Origin: Neorhizobium tomejilense
GTDB taxonomy: Bacteria; Pseudomonadota; Alphaproteobacteria; Rhizobiales; Rhizobiaceae
Reading direction: 5' to 3'
Assembly (NCBI GenBank): GCA_002968845.1
Contig: PVBG01000015.1
Coordinates: 1-64,000 of the forward strand
DNA: 64,000 nucleotides
Shown here: piece after piece, positions 25,796-34,674 of the stretch
Layout: each line of letters begins with the position of its first letter
Numbering within the stretch: the stretch's first letter is position 1
Position numbers and translations under genes: made by a program
The notes under the pieces: model-generated
What the model was told of the DNA's origin: nothing
Database searches by the model: none
The model's input: only the letters and a program-made list of their open reading frames with translations

Positions 25796-25820
25796 GCCCC
25801 GGCGTGCAACGCGTCGGGGC
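25796..25820 (+). promoter_or_regulatory. intercistronic hairpin after dctP
   Basis: GCCCCGGCG (25796-25804) pairs with CGTCGGGGC (25812-25820) across a 7-nt loop, with one G-T pair and no T run. Position between the binding-protein and membrane genes suggests differential expression. Confidence 0.5.
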
Positions 25821-25856
25821 AACCTCTTGCGATTTTTCATGAACGGAGTGGACCCG

Positions 25857-26432
25857 ATGACGGAGCATTCGCACGCGCCGATAAGCGTGGAAGAAATGGC
25901 GCATGCCTTTGAGGAGGAAGCAGCGCCCGTTGACCTGTCTCCCTATGCCATCGAGGACTGGGTGACGCTTGCGGTCTTCTGGGCCATGGGTCTATCGGTA
26001 TTCCTGCAATTTTTCACACGCTACGTGCTGAACGACAGCTTCGCATGGACGGAGGAAATCGCCGCCAACTGCCTTGTCGTCGTGGTGTTTCTCGGCTCCG
26101 TGATGTGCGTGCGAATGGTCCGGCACATCCATGTCGATCTGCTCTACCGTTTCCTGTCGAAGCGGGCCGGAAGGCTCCTGGAACTCGTGGTCGATGCGAT
26201 CAGCATTGCCTTCTTCGCCTATATCACATGGCTGATGTGGCGTTATCTCGAGATCGTCGGGGAGGAGCGAATGGTCACGGTCGACCTGCCGCGCGGCATC
26301 GTCTTCTACACAGTCTTTGCAGCTTTCGCCCTGATGTTCCTGCGGTCCGCCCACAACCTGATCAAGGACCTGACCGGCAGCAAGACCGTGCGCGAGCAGG
26401 CGCAGGACGACATTCACGCGGGGGGAATTTGA
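25857..26432 (+). CDS. dctQ: TRAP transporter small permease (DctQ type)
   Basis: The 191-aa protein has four membrane segments after an N-terminal cytosolic stretch of about 35 residues. DctQ markers are FTRYVLNDSFAWTEEIAANC and VRMVRHIHVDLLYRFL. It helps dock the binding protein onto DctM. ATG 25857 is chosen from a GGAG 8 nt upstream; in-frame starts at 25827 and 25839 lack one. It is followed after 1 bp by dctM. Confidence 0.9.
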   Translation: MTEHSHAPISVEEMAHAFEEEAAPVDLSPYAIEDWVTLAVFWAMGLSVFLQFFTRYVLNDSFAWTEEIAANCLVVVVFLGSVMCVRMVRHIHVDLLYRFLSKRAGRLLELVVDAISIAFFAYITWLMWRYLEIVGEERMVTVDLPRGIVFYTVFAAFALMFLRSAHNLIKDLTGSKTVREQAQDDIHAGGI

Positions 26433-26433
26433 C

Positions 26434-27840
26434 ATGCTGCTTCTGATCGGATCATTCCTCGTACTTCTGATGATCGGCTCGCCGGTCGCCGTGTCCATGG
26501 CTGTCGCCTCGCTGCTCTACCTGGTGATCTATGGCGTGGCGCCCGACATCATCGCCGCCCAGCGCATGATCGCCGGCGTCGAAAGCTTTCCGCTGATTGC
26601 CGTGCCGTTCTTCATCCTGGCCGGCAACCTCATGAACATTGCCGGCGTCACCGGGCGCATCTATCGATTTGCGCTTTCGCTCGTCGGCTGGATGAAGGGC
26701 GGCCTGGCGCAGGTCAACATCATCGGCTCGGTGGTCTTTTCCGGCATGTCCGGAACGGCGCTGGCAGATGCCGCCGGTATCGGCACGATCGAAATCAAAG
26801 CCATGAAAGACCACGGCTATCCGGTCGAGGCAGCCGTCGGCGTTACCGCGGCGTCGGCAACGCTCGGCCCGATCTTTCCCCCGTCGCTGCCTTTCGTCAT
26901 CTACGGCATGATGGCAAATGCATCGATCGGCGCCCTGTTCATGGCGGGCATCATTCCCGGCATCGTGATGACATCGTTGATGATGCTCACCGTCTATATT
27001 TTCGCCAAACGCAAGGGCTGGGGCTCCGATACCCCCTTCGAGCTGAAACAGTTGCTCGGCGCCTCCCTCGAAGTGGCGATCGTGCTTGCCTTCCCCGCCA
27101 CCGTCTACCTGATGATCCTGGCGGGCCTGTCGGTCAATGTCGCGGTGCTGATCGGACTTGCGTTTCTGGTGGCGCTCGACTGGTATTTCGACTTTTCCGC
27201 AGTCATGGCGCTGATGACGCCTGTCCTGTTGATCGGCGGCATGACCATGGGCTGGTTCACGCCCACCGAAGCCGCCGTCGCTGCGGTCCTCTGGTCGCTC
27301 TTCCTCGGCCTGGTGCGTTATCGCACCATGACGCTAAGGGCATTGGCCAAAGCATCCTTCGACACGATCGAAACGACGGCCTCCGTTCTGTTCATCGTCA
27401 CCGCGGCATCCATCTTCGCATGGCTGCTGACGGTCAGCCAGGCGGCACAGCTGTTCTCCAACTTCATGTTCAGCCTGACGGACAGCTGGTGGACCTTCCT
27501 GATCATCGTCAACATTCTGCTTCTGATCGTCGGCGCCTTCCTCGATACGATCGCCGCCATCAGCATCCTGGTGCCGATCCTGATGCCCGTGGCCGCACGC
27601 TACGGCATCGATCCGGTGCATCTCGGTCTCATCATCACCCTCAACCTGATGATCGGCCTTTTGACGCCGCCGGTCGGCATGGTGCTCTTCGTCCTCTCCC
27701 GCATCTCCAAACTGTCGGTGGAGCGAACGGCGCTCGCCATCCTGCCCTGGATGATCCCGCTGTTCATCGCGCTCGGTCTTATCACCTTCATCCCGGCGAT
27801 CACGCTTTGGCTGCCCACCCAGCTGGGCCTGATCCGATAA
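26434..27840 (+). CDS. dctM: TRAP transporter large permease (DctM type)
   Basis: The 468-aa inner-membrane protein with about twelve segments forms the sodium- or proton-coupled translocation channel. Family blocks are PLIAVPFFILAGNLMN, GSVVFSGMSGTALADAAGIG, ASATLGPIFPPSLPFVIYGM and GAFLDTIAAISILVPILMPV. It starts 1 bp after the dctQ stop, following GGGGGAA. It is somewhat longer than many DctM proteins (about 425-440 aa) because of extra sequence around residues 190-265. Confidence 0.94.
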   Translation: MLLLIGSFLVLLMIGSPVAVSMAVASLLYLVIYGVAPDIIAAQRMIAGVESFPLIAVPFFILAGNLMNIAGVTGRIYRFALSLVGWMKGGLAQVNIIGSVVFSGMSGTALADAAGIGTIEIKAMKDHGYPVEAAVGVTAASATLGPIFPPSLPFVIYGMMANASIGALFMAGIIPGIVMTSLMMLTVYIFAKRKGWGSDTPFELKQLLGASLEVAIVLAFPATVYLMILAGLSVNVAVLIGLAFLVALDWYFDFSAVMALMTPVLLIGGMTMGWFTPTEAAVAAVLWSLFLGLVRYRTMTLRALAKASFDTIETTASVLFIVTAASIFAWLLTVSQAAQLFSNFMFSLTDSWWTFLIIVNILLLIVGAFLDTIAAISILVPILMPVAARYGIDPVHLGLIITLNLMIGLLTPPVGMVLFVLSRISKLSVERTALAILPWMIPLFIALGLITFIPAITLWLPTQLGLIR

Positions 27841-27847
27841 CCGCCCT

Positions 27848-27866
27848 GGTCCACGTGCGGTGGACC
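27848..27866 (+). promoter_or_regulatory. short hairpin after dctM
   Basis: GGTCCAC and GTGGACC form a perfect 7-bp stem with a 5-nt loop 7 bp after the dctM stop. No T tract follows, so it is more likely an mRNA processing or stability element than a terminator. Confidence 0.4.
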
Positions 27867-27896
27867 GGCGCCTCTTGAACGAAAGGTACCAGTGCG

Positions 27897-28946
27897 ATGC
27901 AGACGCGCGTTGCCCGCCTTCACGCTCAGCGTGACCTCCGAGTGGAGACGCTGGATACCCCCGACCTCGGCCCAGGCGACGTGCTGCTTGGAATGGCGGC
28001 GGGCGGCATCTGCGGCTCCGATCTCCACTACTATCAGGATGGCGGATTCGGGCCGGTGCGGGTTCGCGAACCCATCATCGCCGGCCACGAGGCCTCCGGC
28101 TTCGTCGAAGCATTGGGCGCAGGGGTTTTAGGGCTCGAACTCGGGCAACTGGTTGCGGTCAATCCGTCGCAGCCCTGCGGCGATTGCCAATACTGCCGGA
28201 CCGGCCAGCCGATCCATTGCCTCGACATGCGTTTCATGGGCTCGGCGATGCGCCTGCCGCACGAAAACGGCATGTTCCGCGAGAGGCTGGTCGTCCCCGC
28301 GATCCAGTGCCATCCGGTGGGACAGGATGTGACGCCGGGCGAGGCCGCCTGCGCGGAACCGCTTGCCGTGTGCCTGCATGCTGTCGCCCAGGCCGGGGAC
28401 CTGTCGGGTCGCAACGTGCTGGTCACGGGCGCAGGTCCGATCGGGCTTCTGACGGTCGCCGCGGCCCGGCATGCGGGCGCCGCCAGGATCGTGGTGACGG
28501 ACCTGGCCGATGCGGCACTGTCGCGCGCACCGTCCATGGGCGCGACCGAGACGATCAACGTGGCTTCCAATCCGGACGGGCTTCTTCCCTTCCAGGAGAA
28601 CAAGGGCAGTTTCGACGTAGTGTTCGAATGCTCGGCTTCAGGTGCGGCCCTGCGATCGGCATTTGCCGCGATCAAGCCGCGCGGAACCCTCGTCCAGGTC
28701 GGCGTGACGGGTGACCTGACCATCCCGCTCAACGCGCTGGTCGGCAAGGAGATTGTCTGGCGCGGCTCGCAGCGCTTCCATGCGGAATTCGCCGAGGCGG
28801 TCGCTCTGATCGCCAGGCGGCATATCGACGTGCGGCCGATCATTTCGCACAGCTTCCCGCTGGATGCGGTGACCGCGGCTTTCGAGCAGGCTGCGGACCG
28901 TTCCAAGGCCTGCAAGGTGCAGATCACATTCCAGCAGACCGAATAA
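27897..28946 (+). CDS. zinc-dependent L-idonate/L-gulonate 5-dehydrogenase-like enzyme
   Basis: The 349-aa medium-chain dehydrogenase shows the catalytic zinc site (GGICGSDLHYY, GHEASGFV) and the structural zinc Cys cluster CGDCQYCRTGQPIHC. Its NAD-binding fold contains VLVTGAGPIGLLTVAAARHA. By similarity it belongs with L-idonate 5-dehydrogenase (IdnD) and the L-gulonate 5-dehydrogenases that make D-fructuronate (family knowledge). It lies 56 bp after dctM and 16 bp before uxuA. Substrate (L-idonate, L-gulonate or a relative) cannot be settled from sequence. Confidence 0.88.
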   Translation: MQTRVARLHAQRDLRVETLDTPDLGPGDVLLGMAAGGICGSDLHYYQDGGFGPVRVREPIIAGHEASGFVEALGAGVLGLELGQLVAVNPSQPCGDCQYCRTGQPIHCLDMRFMGSAMRLPHENGMFRERLVVPAIQCHPVGQDVTPGEAACAEPLAVCLHAVAQAGDLSGRNVLVTGAGPIGLLTVAAARHAGAARIVVTDLADAALSRAPSMGATETINVASNPDGLLPFQENKGSFDVVFECSASGAALRSAFAAIKPRGTLVQVGVTGDLTIPLNALVGKEIVWRGSQRFHAEFAEAVALIARRHIDVRPIISHSFPLDAVTAAFEQAADRSKACKVQITFQQTE

Positions 28947-28962
28947 TCGTGAGGGACAAGAC

Positions 28963-30162
28963 ATGAGACATACGTGGCGCTGGTTCGGCCCGATCGACAA
29001 AGTGAGCGTGAGAGATGCCGCGCAGGCCGGCGCGGAAGGCATCGTTTCGGCGCTCCATCATATTGCGACCGGCGAGGTCTGGCCGGTCGACGAAATCGCC
29101 AGGCGGCATGAGGAGATCAAGGCTGGCGGCCTGGTGTGGGATGTCGTTGAGAGTGTTCCAGTCTCCGAAGACATCAAGACGCAGACCGGCGACTGGAAGC
29201 GCCATATCGCCAACTGGCAGGAAACGCTGCGGCGTCTCTCGGCCTCCGGCATCCGCACGGTCTGTTACAATTTCATGCCGATCCTCGATTGGACACGCAC
29301 GGACCTGCGCTGGGACACTCGCCATGGCGCCAAGGCCATGCGGTTCGACCTGACCGATTTTGCCGCCTTCGATATCCATATCCTCAAACGTCCCAAGGCC
29401 CACGGCGATTATCCGGAATGGCTGCAGGAGGATGCGGCGAAGCGGCGTTCCGAAATGGCGGATGCAAAGATCGCAGCCCTGGGCAAGAACATCGGCGCCG
29501 GGCTGCCGGGCTCGGCGGACGGCTATACGCTCGACCAGCTGCTGGAAAAGCTGCGGTCCTACCAGGGCATCGACCGGGCACGACTGCAGCAGAACCTCGT
29601 CGACTTCCTGATGGAAGTCACGCCCGTGGCGGAAGAAGTCGGCATCAACATCTGCGCCCATGGCGACGATCCGCCCTGGCCGTTGCTCGGCCTTCCGCGC
29701 ATCCTGTCGACCGAAGCCGATTACGCACATATGCTGGATCAGGTCGGCGCGCGCGCCAATGGCGTGACGCTCTGCACGGGCTCGCTGGGCGCAAGAGCCG
29801 ATAACGATCTGCCCTTCATCGCCTCGCGCTTTGGCGACCGCATCCATTTCGTGCATCTGCGCAATGTGACGCGGGACACCGACACGGTCCCCTGCTCCTT
29901 CTTCGAGGACGAGCACCTGGAAGGCGCAACGGACATGGTTGCCGTGATCGCCGCGCTGCTTTCGGAAGAGGCCCGTCGGCGCGGGGAAGGCCGCGAGGAT
30001 CACCGCATCCCGATGCGGCCGGATCACGGGCAGGAAATCCTCGACGACCTGGCCCGCGGTGCGCAGCCGGGCTATCCCGCCATCGGGCGGCTGAAGGGGC
30101 TGGCGGAGCTTCGCGGCATCGAGCGAACTCTCACGCATCCGCGTTATGGCCTGAGGGCATGA
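28963..30162 (+). CDS. uxuA: mannonate dehydratase
   Basis: The 399-aa enzyme dehydrates D-mannonate to 2-keto-3-deoxy-D-gluconate, the entry to the Entner-Doudoroff route. Markers are TWRWFGPIDKVSVRDAAQAG, TVCYNFMPILDWTRTDLRW, NICAHGDDPPWPLLGLPRI, TLCTGSLGARADNDLP and HFVHLRNVTRD, with His and Cys residues of the metal site. IPMRPDHGQEILDD lies near the end. Length is typical of UxuA. With the dehydrogenase before it, the cluster could oxidise an aldonate to fructuronate; the fructuronate reductase (UxuB) needed to reach mannonate is not in this window. Confidence 0.94.
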   Translation: MRHTWRWFGPIDKVSVRDAAQAGAEGIVSALHHIATGEVWPVDEIARRHEEIKAGGLVWDVVESVPVSEDIKTQTGDWKRHIANWQETLRRLSASGIRTVCYNFMPILDWTRTDLRWDTRHGAKAMRFDLTDFAAFDIHILKRPKAHGDYPEWLQEDAAKRRSEMADAKIAALGKNIGAGLPGSADGYTLDQLLEKLRSYQGIDRARLQQNLVDFLMEVTPVAEEVGINICAHGDDPPWPLLGLPRILSTEADYAHMLDQVGARANGVTLCTGSLGARADNDLPFIASRFGDRIHFVHLRNVTRDTDTVPCSFFEDEHLEGATDMVAVIAALLSEEARRRGEGREDHRIPMRPDHGQEILDDLARGAQPGYPAIGRLKGLAELRGIERTLTHPRYGLRA

Positions 30163-30218
30163 TCATGAACTGGCTGCCCGGCCAACAGTCGTCACATAGT
30201 CGCTGAGAACATGGCCGT

Positions 30219-30494
30219 TCAAACAGCCGGCGGAGGTTCAACCGCACCGGAAGGAATGATGCCGGCGAGCGCCTGATGAACCGTGACCTCCGAAAGAAGG
30301 TCCCCCGCTGCGTCGCAGACACGGATACTGCGAAGACCGAACTGCCCACCGCCGCGAAGGCAGTCTGCGGCGAGATCGCGGATGCCTCGGGTCGCCTCCG
30401 TGGTCGCAGCTTGAAGATCGGGAAGGTCCGAGCCGTCAGGATCATCGATCACGAGCGCAGACAAATAATTCAGGTGAAGGAAGAATTTCGGCAT
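30219..30494 (-). CDS. DUF6894-type small protein
   Basis: The 91-aa protein begins PKFFLHLNYLSALVIDDPDG, continues SDLPDLQAATTEATRGIRDL, and has a later beta-rich part SIRVCDAAGDLLSEVTV. This is the pattern I know as DUF6894, common in Rhizobiales and of unknown function. It stands alone, convergent with uxuA and divergent from the Crp-like gene. Confidence 0.7.
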   Translation of the reverse strand: MPKFFLHLNYLSALVIDDPDGSDLPDLQAATTEATRGIRDLAADCLRGGGQFGLRSIRVCDAAGDLLSEVTVHQALAGIIPSGAVEPPPAV

Positions 30495-30773
30495 TCGAGT
30501 GCTCCAGGGTCGCGACTAGCTCCTCCCGCCAAAGCACATCGTTTGATAAGGATATGAATATATCGAGTATTTTAGAATTGTCTACGGGACTAAATACCCT
30601 CCGCACAGGACAAATACCTGCAGTTGGCGGACTTGGAGCGACGGATTGTCCGCTGGCGCACCAAACCACCGCGGTATTTGGAAGCTTGTATACTGCCGAT
30701 ATCGTCTGCTGAATTCTCAGGGCGCAGACGGCTGAGAGTGGCTACTCTTGCCCCAACACCGGCCAAGAGAACC

Positions 30774-31499
30774 ATGACGGCAATTTCCCAAACATCCATG
30801 CGCAACAAGCTCCTCGCATCACTGCCAAGCGCCGACTTCGAGCAAGTCGAACGTCATTTGGAGCATATCGATCTGCCGCGCCGCACCCCATTGGGCATGC
30901 GCCATGAACAGATCGAACATGTCTATTTTCCGACAGACGGCATCGCGTCGATGGTTGCCGTTTCACCGGAAGGACAAAGGGCCGAAGCGGGCATATTCGG
31001 CAACGAAGGGTTCTTCCCGACGTCCGCGGCCATGGGAAGCAACGTCAATATCTTCGACTGCAACATGCAGGTGGCAGGTGAGGCTTACCGGATGACGCTT
31101 CCACAGTTCGTCAGCCTCCAACAGGAAAACAGGAACTTTGCAAAGCTCCTGTTGCGCGCCGTCGAAGCGTTCACGGCTCAGGTGGCCTATACCGCATTGT
31201 CCAACGCTGTCCATGGCGTAGATGAGCGACTGGCCCGCTGGTTGCTGATGTGCCACGACCGCTTGATGGGAAATGAAATCCCCCTTACCCACGATTTCAT
31301 TTCGGTGATGCTGGCCGTGCGGCGCCCGAGCGTGACCAGTTCCTTGCACATCCTCGAGGGCAATTTGTTCATCCGCTCGCAGCGAGGGATGATCACCATC
31401 CGGGACAGGCCTGCAATGGAGGAGTTCGCCCACGACGCCTACGGTCCGCCCGAGGAGGACTACCGACGGCTGATGTCAGGGCTTTTCCAGGCCTTGTAA
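30774..31499 (+). CDS. Crp/Fnr-family regulator
   Basis: The 241-aa protein has an N-terminal cyclic-nucleotide-binding-like beta barrel in about residues 20-135 (IEHVYFPTDGIASMVAVSPE; EAGIFGNEGFFPTSAAMGSN). The C-terminal winged helix carries VDERLARWLLMCHDRLMGNE and LAVRRPSVTSSLHILEGNLF. No Fe-S cysteine cluster or clear cAMP-binding motif is seen, so the signal is unknown. ATG 30774 is chosen over the frame extension to 30627 because the family homology begins just after it. These regulators are abundant in rhizobial accessory replicons and often respond to stress or oxygen. Confidence 0.87.
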   Translation: MTAISQTSMRNKLLASLPSADFEQVERHLEHIDLPRRTPLGMRHEQIEHVYFPTDGIASMVAVSPEGQRAEAGIFGNEGFFPTSAAMGSNVNIFDCNMQVAGEAYRMTLPQFVSLQQENRNFAKLLLRAVEAFTAQVAYTALSNAVHGVDERLARWLLMCHDRLMGNEIPLTHDFISVMLAVRRPSVTSSLHILEGNLFIRSQRGMITIRDRPAMEEFAHDAYGPPEEDYRRLMSGLFQAL

Positions 31500-31522
31500 A
31501 GCAAAAGGGAAAAGGTCAAGTC

Positions 31523-31795
31523 TCAGTGCAGTTTGAACTCGCCTTCGACGCGACGCCACTCATTGGGCCCGATCAGGCGCTGGTGGGTATAACGAACGGA
31601 ATGCAGCGGTCCGTCGAGATTGGCCTGCCAGAAATCCAGAAACTTCTGCATCTCGGGAAACCCCGGGGCCAGATCGTAATCCTGCCAGACATAGGTTTGC
31701 AGGACGGATTCGAAATCTGGAATGTGGTAGAGAATATGCGCCGTCGTAAGACCATAGCCGTTCAGCTGCCGCTCGAGATCCGATGAAAATTGCAT
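31523..31795 (-). CDS. Usg-family protein
   Basis: The 90-aa protein matches the Usg family: LNGYGLTTAHILYHIPDFES, then LQTYVWQDYDLAPGFPEMQK, then HSVRYTHQRLIGPNEWR. The family is named for a gene upstream of a tryptophan-pathway gene and has no established biochemical role. GGAGAT lies 5-6 nt before ATG 31795. It is convergent with the Crp-like gene. Confidence 0.85.
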   Translation of the reverse strand: MQFSSDLERQLNGYGLTTAHILYHIPDFESVLQTYVWQDYDLAPGFPEMQKFLDFWQANLDGPLHSVRYTHQRLIGPNEWRRVEGEFKLH

Positions 31796-31899
31796 GCTTC
31801 ATCTCCGTTCAATGACAGTTCAAAACTTGGCCTGATTTTTTACAGACCTTCAACCGAATTCCAAACGCCGGGCTCTGATTTCTGTTCCTTATCAGCATG

Positions 31900-31926
31900 T
31901 TAGCAGCCGCTTCGACGAAGTGCTGA
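31900..31926 (+). promoter_or_regulatory. degenerate CIRCE element upstream of groESL
   Basis: TTAGCAGCC (31900-31908), a 9-nt spacer, then AAGTGCTGA (31918-31926). Compared with CIRCE (TTAGCACTC-N9-GAGTGCTAA), each arm matches 7 of 9 and the spacer is exact. HrcA repressor binds CIRCE in alphaproteobacterial groE operons (established). The site is 150 bp before groES. Confidence 0.6.
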
Positions 31927-31943
31927 TTTTTCGTCTTCGCCCT

Positions 31944-31973
31944 CTTGAAATTGAAAAATCGGAAAACCAGATC
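31944..31973 (+). promoter_or_regulatory. possible heat-shock (RpoH) promoter of groESL
   Basis: CTTGAAA at 31944-31950 fits the RpoH -35; the region CCAGATC at 31967-31973 is only a weak match to the alphaproteobacterial -10. It lies 17 bp after the CIRCE-like site and about 100 bp before groES. Confidence 0.4.
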
Positions 31974-32076
31974 ATTTCGCGCAAAATGCTCGTGAGAGGT
32001 TTTGCACCCGCCCGGACTGGTCATCCGGTCCGGGCGGGGGAACAACGTCATCATTGTTTGTCCATTGGAGGAAAAC

Positions 32077-32391
32077 ATGTCGTTCCGACCGCTTCATGAT
32101 CGCATTCTCGTCCGCCGGGTCGAATCGGAAGAAAAGACCAAGGGTGGCATCATCATTCCCGACACTGCTAAGGAAAAGCCGCAGGAAGGCGAGGTCATCG
32201 CCGTCGGCCCTGGCGCCCGCAACGACGCCGGACAGGTCCAGGCACTCGACGTGAAGACTGGCGACCGCATCCTGTTCGGCAAGTGGTCCGGCACCGAGAT
32301 CAAGATCAACGGCGAAGACCTGCTGATCATGAAGGAAAGCGACGTCATGGGCATCATCGAGGCCCGGGCCGAGCAGAAGAAGGCCGCCTGA
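32077..32391 (+). CDS. groES: co-chaperonin GroES
   Basis: The 104-aa protein forms the heptameric lid of GroEL. It contains FRPLHDRILVRRVESEEKTK, the mobile loop GGIIIPDTAKEKPQEGEV, and YTL-region equivalents ending DVMGIIEARAEQKKAA. TTGGAGG lies 8 nt before ATG 32077. groEL follows by 47 bp. All family blocks are present and length is normal. Confidence 0.96.
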   Translation: MSFRPLHDRILVRRVESEEKTKGGIIIPDTAKEKPQEGEVIAVGPGARNDAGQVQALDVKTGDRILFGKWSGTEIKINGEDLLIMKESDVMGIIEARAEQKKAA

Positions 32392-32438
32392 GAACACCAT
32401 CCATCAGTCAAGCAAGCTGCCTAATCGAGGAGTGAAAA

Positions 32439-34067
32439 ATGGCTGCGAAAGAAGTCAAGTTCAACACCGATGCCCGTGAACGCATGTTGCGTGGGGTCGA
32501 CATCCTGGCCAATGCCGTGAAGGTGACGCTCGGTCCGAAGGGCCGCAACGTCGTGATCGACAAGTCCTTCGGGGCACCCCGCATCACCAAGGACGGCGTA
32601 TCGGTCGCCAAGGAAATCGAACTGGACGACAAGTTCGAAAACATGGGTGCGCAGATGCTGCGGGAAGTGGCATCGAAGACCAACGACCTGGCCGGCGACG
32701 GCACGACGACTGCGACCGTGCTTGCCCAGGCGATCGTCAGGGAGGGCGCAAAGGCCGTCGCTTCCGGCATGAACCCGATGGACCTGAAGCGCGGCATCGA
32801 CCTTGCCGTCGATGCGGTCGTCAAGGAACTGAAGGCCAACGCCCGCAAGATCTCGAACAATTCCGAAATCGCCCAGGTGGGTACCATCTCGGCCAATGGC
32901 GATGCCGAAATCGGCCGGTATCTGGCTGAAGCCATGGAAAAAGTCGGCAACGAGGGCGTCATCACGGTTGAAGAAGCCAAGACCGCCGAAACCGAACTCG
33001 AAGTCGTCGAAGGCATGCAGTTCGATCGCGGTTATCTCAGCCCCTACTTCGTCACCAACCAGGACAAGATGCGGGTGGAACTCGAGGATCCCTATATCCT
33101 GATCCACGAAAAGAAGCTCTCCAACCTGCAATCCATGCTGCCGGTGCTCGAAGCCGTGGTTCAGTCCGGCAAGCCGCTGCTGATCATCGCTGAAGACGTC
33201 GAAGGCGAAGCGCTTGCGACGCTCGTCGTCAACAAGCTGCGTGGCGGCCTCAAGATCGCTGCCGTCAAGGCTCCGGGCTTCGGCGACCGCCGCAAGGCCA
33301 TGCTCGAAGACATCGCCATCCTGACCGGCGGCACCGTGATCTCCGAAGACCTCGGCATCAAGCTCGAAAACGTCACGCTGAACATGTTGGGACGGGCCAA
33401 GAAGGTGGCGATCGAGAAGGAGAACACCACGATCATTGACGGCGCCGGTTCCGGGGCAGAGATCAACGGTCGCACGACCCAGATCCGCGCCCAGATCGAA
33501 GAAACCACTTCCGACTACGACCGTGAAAAGCTGCAGGAACGTCTGGCAAAGCTTGCCGGCGGCGTAGCGGTGATCCGCGTCGGCGGCTCGACGGAAGTGG
33601 AGGTGAAGGAAAAGAAGGACCGCGTCGACGATGCGTTGCATGCGACGCGGGCCGCTGTCGAAGAGGGCATCCTGCCCGGCGGCGGTGTTGCGCTGTTGCG
33701 CGCCGTCAAGGCACTCGACAACCTTGGCACCGCCAACCAGGACCAGCGGGTCGGCGTCGAGATCGTCCGCCGCGCGATCGAGGCTCCCGTTCGCCAGATC
33801 GCCCAGAATGCCGGCGCCGAAGGTTCCGTGATCGTCGGCAAGCTGCGCGAGAAGAGCGAGTTCTCCTACGGCTGGAACGCCCAGACCGGCGAGTATGGCG
33901 ACCTTTACGCCCAGGGCGTCATCGATCCGGCCAAGGTCGTCCGTGCAGCGCTCCAGGACGCCGCCTCCGTAGCTGGCCTGCTCGTGACCACGGAAGCCAT
34001 GATTGCCGAAAAGCCGAAAAAGGAAGCTGCTCCTGCCATGCCCGCAGGGGCCGGCATGGACTTCTGA
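32439..34067 (+). CDS. groEL: chaperonin GroEL
   Basis: The 542-aa ATP-dependent folding chaperonin has VTLGPKGRNVVIDKSFGAPR with ITKDGVSVAKEIELDD, the ATP site GDGTTTATVLAQAI, the apical-domain block GYLSPYFVTNQDKMRVELED, and VEEGILPGGGVALLRA. The C-terminus ends AMPAGAGMDF rather than the Gly-Gly-Met repeats of E. coli GroEL, as in many rhizobial paralogues. Rhizobia usually carry several groESL copies; this one lies among accessory stress genes and is probably a secondary copy rather than the housekeeping one (inference). Confidence 0.96.
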   Translation: MAAKEVKFNTDARERMLRGVDILANAVKVTLGPKGRNVVIDKSFGAPRITKDGVSVAKEIELDDKFENMGAQMLREVASKTNDLAGDGTTTATVLAQAIVREGAKAVASGMNPMDLKRGIDLAVDAVVKELKANARKISNNSEIAQVGTISANGDAEIGRYLAEAMEKVGNEGVITVEEAKTAETELEVVEGMQFDRGYLSPYFVTNQDKMRVELEDPYILIHEKKLSNLQSMLPVLEAVVQSGKPLLIIAEDVEGEALATLVVNKLRGGLKIAAVKAPGFGDRRKAMLEDIAILTGGTVISEDLGIKLENVTLNMLGRAKKVAIEKENTTIIDGAGSGAEINGRTTQIRAQIEETTSDYDREKLQERLAKLAGGVAVIRVGGSTEVEVKEKKDRVDDALHATRAAVEEGILPGGGVALLRAVKALDNLGTANQDQRVGVEIVRRAIEAPVRQIAQNAGAEGSVIVGKLREKSEFSYGWNAQTGEYGDLYAQGVIDPAKVVRAALQDAASVAGLLVTTEAMIAEKPKKEAAPAMPAGAGMDF

Positions 34068-34077
34068 GTGATGATCC

Positions 34078-34102
34078 GGCCCGCCCTGTCCCAGCGCGGG
34101 CC
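34078..34102 (+). terminator. hairpin after groEL
   Basis: GGCCCGC (34078-34084) pairs with GCGGGCC (34096-34102) 11 bp beyond the groEL stop. There is no T tract, so termination is uncertain. Confidence 0.35.
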
Positions 34103-34165
34103 AACCCGCTCAACGAACAATCGACCACCGGGCGAAATCGCCATCTCCAGCAATGGGGTTACACG

Positions 34166-34588
34166 ATGAGAAAGGAAAATACCGAGAATACCGCACCAGA
34201 GCAGGCCGCAGCGGCAATCAGCGCCGCCCATCTGCTGCACCCGGCTTCGCATTTCGACCACCCGCGGGACGTGCTGGCGGCCGAACACGTTGGCAGGGAC
34301 GAGAAGCGGGCGATCCTCGCATCATGGGCTTCCGACATATCCGCCATCGAATCCATGCCGGCCTTGCGCCGTTATCCGGGCATGGAAACCGTCGTCACCT
34401 ATGACGAAATCCTCGAGGCCCTGAAAGCGCTCGACGGCGGCGGCGAGCCTCTTCCAGCGAAAAGACCGCGAGTTTTGGCGGAACCCGGCAGGAACGACCG
34501 CAGAAAGCCACGGAACCGACGGCTTCGCGACCGTTTTGGCCTGTGCGGCTACTGGAACGGACGTCGCCGTCAGTTGTTTGAAACCTGA
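34166..34588 (+). CDS. conserved small protein of unknown function
   Basis: The 140-aa protein has the block HPASHFDHPRDVLAAEHVGR, then DEKRAILASWASDISAIESM and VVTYDEILEALKALD. I recognise it from short alphaproteobacterial proteins without assigned function. The last 45 residues are basic and low-complexity (RPRVLAEPGRNDRRKPRNRR) and may be poorly conserved. It follows groEL by 98 bp. A role in stress physiology is suggested only by place. Confidence 0.65.
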   Translation: MRKENTENTAPEQAAAAISAAHLLHPASHFDHPRDVLAAEHVGRDEKRAILASWASDISAIESMPALRRYPGMETVVTYDEILEALKALDGGGEPLPAKRPRVLAEPGRNDRRKPRNRRLRDRFGLCGYWNGRRRQLFET

Positions 34589-34674
34589 ACATTCCAAGCC
34601 GCCGCGTGCCGTCCTGACGGGCGCGGACATGATTTTTGCCGACGACTCTTTGCTCTCACGAGGAGGTTTTGCCG

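Noticed and set aside
30590..30808. 72-codon minus-strand frame upstream of the Crp-like gene
   Set aside because: No recognised motif and it overlaps the Crp-like gene's promoter region.
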